From assembly GCA_036927565.1 (NCBI GenBank), contig JAYESD010000004.1, forward strand, positions 70,616,933 to 70,680,932: a stretch of DNA of 64,000 bases. The letters are read 5' to 3'. A program made the position numbers and the translations under genes. The DNA comes from Tuctoria greenei. Taxonomy: Eukaryota; Streptophyta; Magnoliopsida; Poales; Poaceae. Shown here in pieces: positions 59,460 to 64,000 of the stretch (positions within the stretch are counted from its first letter, which is position 1; each line of letters opens with the position of its first letter). The notes under the pieces are model-generated. The model was not told the origin of the DNA and did not search any database. It saw only the letters and a list, made by a program, of their open reading frames with translations.

Positions 59460-60323
59460 TGATGAGTAGGTTTAGGCCCGATCTTCCGAAAGGTATGTCG
59501 ATTGGGGTGTAGAAATCAACGTTGATGATCCGCGGCACTCGAGCGGTTCGAGTACCCCTGCAATCACTACACCAAGGCTCCGTTGGTTATCAACCGTGCT
59601 GCATACACTTGACCTCGCCAAGAAGGCTAATCCCTGCAAGTGCAATCGAGAACACGAGCAAGAACGTAAATGTCACGATCGGAAATCGCGAAATTGGGGT
59701 CTCACAAACCGTAGAACGGCGATATTATTGATCTAAGCAAAACCCACCGAATATGACCGGCGGTTGCAGTATTTATAGGCTAGGGTTCGACCAAAACATG
59801 ATTAGACGCGTCCCTAATGGACTCTTACGGGATACAAGGCCCAAAGGCCCGATTCGGTGGCGCAGCAACGGATAGAAATCTGGACTCGAATTGTTTCGAT
59901 GATTCCCAATTACTCCGGAGGAATTTTGAGGTGGGACCAGAACCATTTGAAATTTTATCTTCTCCTCTTTCCGTGCATATGTAGAACGTCGAAAACGGAG
60001 TCCGTATGCCTCCTGGGCGTCTATTTTAAGGTGGACTGCTGCTGGACTCCGAGTTGAACTCGAGTCCGAGTTGTAAACTGCTTCCATCTACTTGTGGACG
60101 TCCCAGGTGGTTCTCCATGCTCCCAAGGCCTCCTTCCTTCACTTGTTGATCTTTTCCATTATTCCTAATAACAATTAAGTCATCACATAGCAATCTATTC
60201 TCAAACTCACATGCAAAAGAAGTTAAGAACGAATTCACCTGCTGATTTAATAACCGTGCCCGTGCTCATGTGATTGGTCCTTGCAGTTCAATGCGCATCT
60301 CTGCTGTTGTGATGTCCTCATCA
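59460..60323 (-). repeat. 5' LTR of CRM-like copy B (864 bp)
   Basis: Same length and ends as 52806-53669. The TATAAATA box at 59770-59777 drives the element. The pol-tail codons are also present here but cannot be joined to pol. Confidence 0.93.
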
Positions 60324-60328
60324 TCTCC
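60324..60328. other. Target site duplication of CRM-like copy B, right
   Basis: TCTCC directly after the LTR end CTCATCA, identical to 52801-52805. Confidence 0.92.
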
Positions 60329-60785
60329 AACATCTTGTTGAAGCTCAACTGGTTCTTGAAGGTAGAAGCTAAGCCTTATTAATGCTCTCTAGGGTCTTGT
60401 CGTTAGCTGACAACTTTTTGGATAAGGCATCATTGATCTTGAGTTGGCTAATGGCAAGTTCCTTCAAGGGTGGCTGGCTTCCATTGCCATTGGTGTTGTT
60501 GTTGTAGCCCCCTTAAAAGAAAGGGAGTGGTTGGCCTCACCCTTGACCTCCTGGATGGTAGCCATTGTTGTAATTCCCGTTGTTGTCTAAGTATAAGGCA
60601 TCCTCATGGGTTTTAGGACAGTCACTCCCTATATGACCCGCGTTGCCACAGACTTCACAAGTCATGTTAGATTCTAAGTCTTGGACTGTGCCAAATACTT
60701 CACCATTGAATTGACAGTCCAACTTCTTCATTAGGAGGTCCAATTTGGCAACGATCATGTCCACCCCTTTCAATGTGTGCATGCC
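60329..60785 (-). pseudogene. Gag of Athila-like element H, with zinc knuckle
   Basis: Minus strand. The segment 60782-60537 is open and holds the knuckle CEVCGNAGHIGSDC (near 60655), followed by a Gly/Asn/Tyr-rich stretch. After a stop at 60537 a further frame keeps a LKELAISQLKIND-type helix down to the CRM-like insertion at 60328. Its frame and motif order continue on the other side of the insertion at 52800. The upstream part of Gag is missing beyond about 60785. Confidence 0.75.
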
Positions 60786-61310
60786 TCGCTATCTGTTCAT
60801 ATTTCCTACGCACTATAACAATTCATTCCTAGCAAGGGTGCCAAAAATGCTTGTTAATAGTTCCTATGCACTACTAACAATTCTTTCCAAGTAAGGGTGC
60901 CAGATATGCTTGTTAATAGTTTTAGATTACAATTGTATATCCGCAAGAGCACAAAATCTATCCATGTAGAATTTCCCCTTTTTGAGTATTCCCAAAGGGT
61001 GTCATTTATATTCTCCGAAAGGACGGCTTGGTGGAAGCAAAGCAATCATCAAATGGAGAGGCTAGGTTGATCTGGGTAGGGTTCTAGCAAGGATGGGTAA
61101 TTTATAGTTGGCGGTAGTGTGACACACACAAGAGCATTCTGTCCTAAGGGGATAAATGAGCTAAAGAGGGACTACACAAAGAGTTAGGTAGATACTCCTA
61201 CTATGCTTCTAATGTACATATACATTTCCTAAGTTAGTTACAAATGATCATATTAATTATGAATTCTCATGCTTAGTGGATTAACACATCGGGCACGGGT
61301 ATACCCCTAG
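60786..61310. other. Spacer, possible old LTR or leader, no gene
   Basis: About 0.5 kb between element H gag and Sirevirus copy C. It contains a 58-59 bp tandem duplication (60803-60919). No ORF is supported. The bases CCTAG before 61311 should be the left target duplication of copy C. Confidence 0.5.
60803..60919. repeat. Tandem duplication of a 58-59 bp unit
   Basis: 60803-60860 and 60861-60919 share TTCCTA.GCACTA, AACAATTC, AGGGTGCCA and ATGCTTGTTAATAG in the same order. Confidence 0.75.
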
Positions 61311-63186
61311 TGTGAGACCTATGTGTGCCGAATACATTGGCTTTGACAATAAAAGTTTTGAATGCTGCCATAACATCTTTTTAGCAAGGTCCAACTCTAG
61401 CTCCGAACTTCTGCAAGGTCCGACAATAGGTTCGACTTTCTTTGTCTAGATCTGACATGTTTTTGGGTAGCTCCGGTGAGCTTTGTCTTTAGCTCTGACA
61501 TGTCTTTGATAGCTCCGACATGTCTTTGTTAAGATATGATATGTTTTTCTAGGTCCGACTTATGTTGGTTAGCTCTGACATGTTTTTCTAGCTCTGACTT
61601 TTGGGTTGACTAGTTCCGACTAGTTTTGGTTAGCTCCAGCGCTAGGTCCGACTAGTTTAGGTTAGCTCCGGTGCTAGGTCCGAATAGCTTTGGTAAGCTC
61701 CGACACTAGGTTGTACTAGCTTTGGTAAGCTCCATCGCTAGGTTGTACTAGCTTTGGTAAGCTCCGGCTCAAGCTCCGGTTAGCTTCGACTAGGTTCGGA
61801 GCTTGATCGCAATGTTCCGACTTTTATCTTGCAATGTTTCGAACTTGCTTTATATTCTTAGAAAGATTGCTTAGTATTCATTTGCTAAGTTTTTGGTGCA
61901 TTTTGGTTGATATGGCTGATATCATTTTGATATGCTTTGCAACATGCTTATGTGAGGTGCTCACGTAAGGTGTTGTGTTCGAAACTGACTTGAGTCAAGT
62001 CGTGGACTTGGGCTCGTGCGTATTGGTTGTTTGTTCATGTGTAGGTGTTGCTTGAGTTCAAGTCATGGATGATGAAAGGATCCTTTGGACTAGTCTCAGG
62101 GAGGAGATGAGGTTCCAACAACCAAATTCAGGAGGAATTGTGGTTGAGCGGGTCAGGAGGTCGCCCAGGATGATTGAATCAAGGGCAGTGCATATGAAGG
62201 TTACTGGACGTCGAAGGAAGGTGTTTGCATGTATGCATGCGGTGCATGACATGGAAACATGTTTCCAAATATGGTTTATGGATTGGAAGATCTGGTTGGA
62301 AGGATCGGATCATATCGGTTGATGACTTTGGCTGCGGCGGAGTCGATTATGGCTCGATATGGAAAGTATCGAGTTGGTTATGATAGGATTTCGTGTGGGT
62401 CACGAATTTGGGTTGTTTTAGGAATATGGGATATGTTACTAATGTGTTTGGAAGTCTTAAGATTTCTTCTATCTGCGTATAGAAGAGTCCTAAGCTGTTA
62501 TGGAAAGTTTCTATTCGTGAACAGAGTAGGATTAGGGTCCTGATTTGAGTTGAGTTTGCTTTCGAGCTGGTTATATAAGCAAGGGAGGCCAGAGCTCGTG
62601 GTAGACGAGTTTGGGGCTGTTCCTCTTGTATTCTATTGAATAAAATTAGTAGTTTGAAGGAACTTTTGTGCCTTGTTCGTCCGACTTGTTTCAGACAAGT
62701 TTTACTCGTCGAGTTTCTGGACAACACTACCTTTCGTCGGTGGTTTTATCATAACTCGAGTTTTACAGATCCAATTGACGTGATTATTTTTGGGTTGTCT
62801 TCACAACTTGATTATATATCATCTATCAAAATTTCACAGTCATTGGATTTGTGGTTTCTGATCTACACGAGGTTCTTTGCAGCGTTCCAAAACTGTTTTT
62901 CTCAGGTAGGACAGATTGACCTTTGTTCAATTTTTCGATCATAACTTGAGTTTCTCTCGACAGATTTGAGTGATTCATCTTGTGTTTTCTTTGCGACTTG
63001 ATTATCTATGATATATATCACTTTTGTCATGGTGAAACACGTTTAGATTAGTCTTTCACACAATTTTCTTTAATAGATCGTTTTTGTGCCGAAGGGGTTG
63101 GGATTTAATTGATTCCGCTGCGTAAGATTTTTAAATCTACCATTCACCCCCCTCTGGTAGCTTTTCACGTGCTCTTCGATCCTAAA
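61311..63186 (+). repeat. 5' LTR of Sirevirus copy C (1876 bp)
   Basis: TGTGAGACC to CTTCGATCCTAAA. TATATAA at 62572-62578. It has a 32-bp repeat array at 61623-61782. Confidence 0.9.
61623..61782 (+). repeat. 32-bp minisatellite in Sirevirus U3, 5 units (copy C)
   Basis: Units start at 61623, 61655, 61687, 61719 and 61751, with the same period and core (GCTTTGGTAAGCTCC) as at 20458. Confidence 0.85.
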
Positions 63187-63188
63187 AT

Positions 63189-63201
63189 TGGTATCAGAGC
63201 C
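63189..63201 (+). promoter_or_regulatory. Primer binding site, initiator tRNA-Met type (copy C)
   Basis: TGGTATCAGAGCC two bases after the LTR end, identical to the site of copy A. Confidence 0.87.
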
Positions 63202-63248
63202 ACGGTGCTGTAATCATTGTGATTTGCACATGTTTTTGACTAATCATC

Positions 63249-64000
63249 ATTGAGAAATACTCTGCCAAACCTTGTTTGTTTGCTGGTATTGATTTTCAGG
63301 TTTGGAAGGCGCGCATGGAGGCTTTCATCCAGGCCCAAGGCTTTGCCGTATGGGAAAAGGTGTACAAGCCTTATGATGTGCCATCAGACGATCAAGTTAC
63401 GGCTACGAACCTACGGGACATCGACAGCAACAACAAAGCCCGAACTTGATTATCCAAGGACTCACTCAAAGCGACTTCGACCGCGTTGCACACCTTCGAT
63501 CGGCATATGATGTGTGGAGAGCGCTTTGTGACTATCACAAAGGATCCAACACGATCAAGGAGGTGAGACAAGATATGTTCAAAAAGGAATATATGCGTTT
63601 CGAGATGCAACCCGGTGAGTCTATCGATGACCTTTTCGCTCGCTTCAATAAAATTCTTAGCAATCTGCGTAGTGTCAATGATAACTTTTCTGATGTTGAA
63701 AATTCTAGGCAACTTCTTAGTGCATTATACATGTCAATCTGGGAGATGAAAGTTACATCTATTCGTGAATCAACTGTCATGAGTTCTCTTACATTAGATG
63801 TGCTTTACTCTAAACTAAAGACTCATGAAATTGATATCTTATCACGTAAGAATCCAAACAAGTATATTGCTTTTGTTTCACAACGTGACATGCCTAGCTC
63901 TGGTCAATCTTCATCTTGTGGTACACTTGCTTTGTTGTCCTCTTTAACACTTGAACAGATTGAGGAGTTTCCAGAGGAGGAGCTAGCACTTCTCTCTACT
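63249..64000 (+). pseudogene. Sirevirus gag N-terminus, copy C
   Basis: Matches copy A gag from its first codon, but the start is ATT (63249-63251) where copy A has ATG. The first frame ends at TGA 63447-63449, the same codon as the stop at 13913-13915 in copy A. The coding sequence then continues one frame over and stays open from 63446 to the window end. That second frame holds the MQPGESIDDLFARFNK capsid motif. Confidence 0.85.

Larger units (their letters stand above)
52806..60323 (-). mobile_element. Complete CRM-like Ty3/gypsy element, copy B (7518 bp)
   Basis: Both LTRs are 864 bp (3' LTR 52806-53669, 5' LTR 59460-60323), each bounded by TGATGAG/CTCATCA, and TCTCC is duplicated outside. 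Size, LTR length, LTR start TGATG, pol running into the LTR and polyprotein sequence agree with the CRM/CRR centromeric clade. By eye the LTRs differ at about 29 of 864 positions (3.4%). At 1.3e-8 substitutions per site per year this means about 1.3 million years. It is inserted in the gag of element H. Confidence 0.93.
48473..60785 (-). mobile_element. Athila-like element H, internal region, split by CRM-like copy B
   Basis: A minus-strand host element. In its own orientation: Gag with CCHC knuckle (60785-60329), interruption by CRM-like copy B (60328-52801), Gag end and protease (52800-52009), a short non-coding stretch, an extra ORF (51291 to about 49795), untranslated DNA, and a polypurine tract at 48487-48474. 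No RT, RNase H or integrase motif occurs between protease and the extra ORF, so it looks like a non-autonomous type. The Athila assignment rests on the ETQLAQLAA Gag motif and the extra ORF. Confidence 0.65.
61311..64000 (+). mobile_element. Sirevirus-type Ty1/copia, copy C (5' part)
   Basis: A complete 5' LTR (61311-63186), primer site and N-terminal gag, cut by the window end. Same family as the composite at 12837-34589. Confidence 0.88.

Noticed and set aside
1..64000. A host gene or an undescribed non-transposon system
   Set aside because: Every long ORF is assignable to gag, pol or a known extra ORF of an LTR retrotransposon, or is a shadow of one. The remaining gaps have no coding signal.

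Overview
This window is plant nuclear DNA made almost entirely of nested, decayed LTR retrotransposons. I see no host gene, no tRNA or rRNA gene and no CRISPR array. The mix of families points to a grass: a Tat-type Ty3/gypsy element with an antisense extra ORF, CRM-like elements, long-LTR chromodomain elements, a Sirevirus-type Ty1/copia family, and an Athila-like element with a grass-type extra ORF. Such density suggests a pericentromeric or centromeric location. That location, and the grass assignment, are inferences from family membership.

Layout, left to right. (1) 1-6849, plus strand: 3' half of a Tat-lineage Ty3/gypsy element. It has the integrase end of pol (3-1460), a spacer with hairpin repeats, an antisense intron-containing ORF (6203-2744) and the first 114 bp of the 3' LTR. 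(2) 6850-12836, minus strand: CRM-like copy A, missing its 5' LTR and part of its leader. (3) 12837-34589, plus strand: a Sirevirus composite with three LTRs (12837-13652, 20139-22020, 32723-34589) and two internal regions A and B. A 5'-deleted chromodomain gypsy element (22021-28183, with a 3.8-kb LTR) sits inside B. (4) 34590-36608 and 47034-48472: non-coding LTR-like DNA, at least partly the minus-strand LTR of an Athila-like host element H. It is split by a complete chromodomain gypsy element at 36609-47033 (target duplication GCTGA). (5) 48473-52800 and 60329-60785: internal region of H (extra ORF, protease, Gag). It is split by a complete CRM-like copy B at 52806-60323 (target duplication TCTCC). 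(6) 60786-61310: a short spacer with a tandem duplication. (7) 61311-64000: a third Sirevirus, copy C, cut by the window end.

Two insertions are delimited exactly by LTR pairs and 5-bp target duplications. By my hand count the LTR pairs differ by about 3.4% (CRM-like B) and 1.7% (gypsy 36609-47033), so both are fairly recent. No copy has an intact gag-pol frame. Several lesions look like deamination of methylated CG or CHG sites, and some are shared between copies, which suggests that defective subfamilies spread.

The most notable points are these. The CRM-like pol frame runs through its own polypurine tract and about 99 codons into the 3' LTR. The Sirevirus composite shares one LTR between two bodies and carries a microhomology deletion. 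Two Sirevirus lesions are shared between copies. The 36609-47033 LTRs carry a dense palindrome array, and the Sirevirus U3 carries a 32-bp minisatellite. The Athila-like host appears to lack reverse transcriptase and integrase altogether. I did not find a convincing new non-transposon system.
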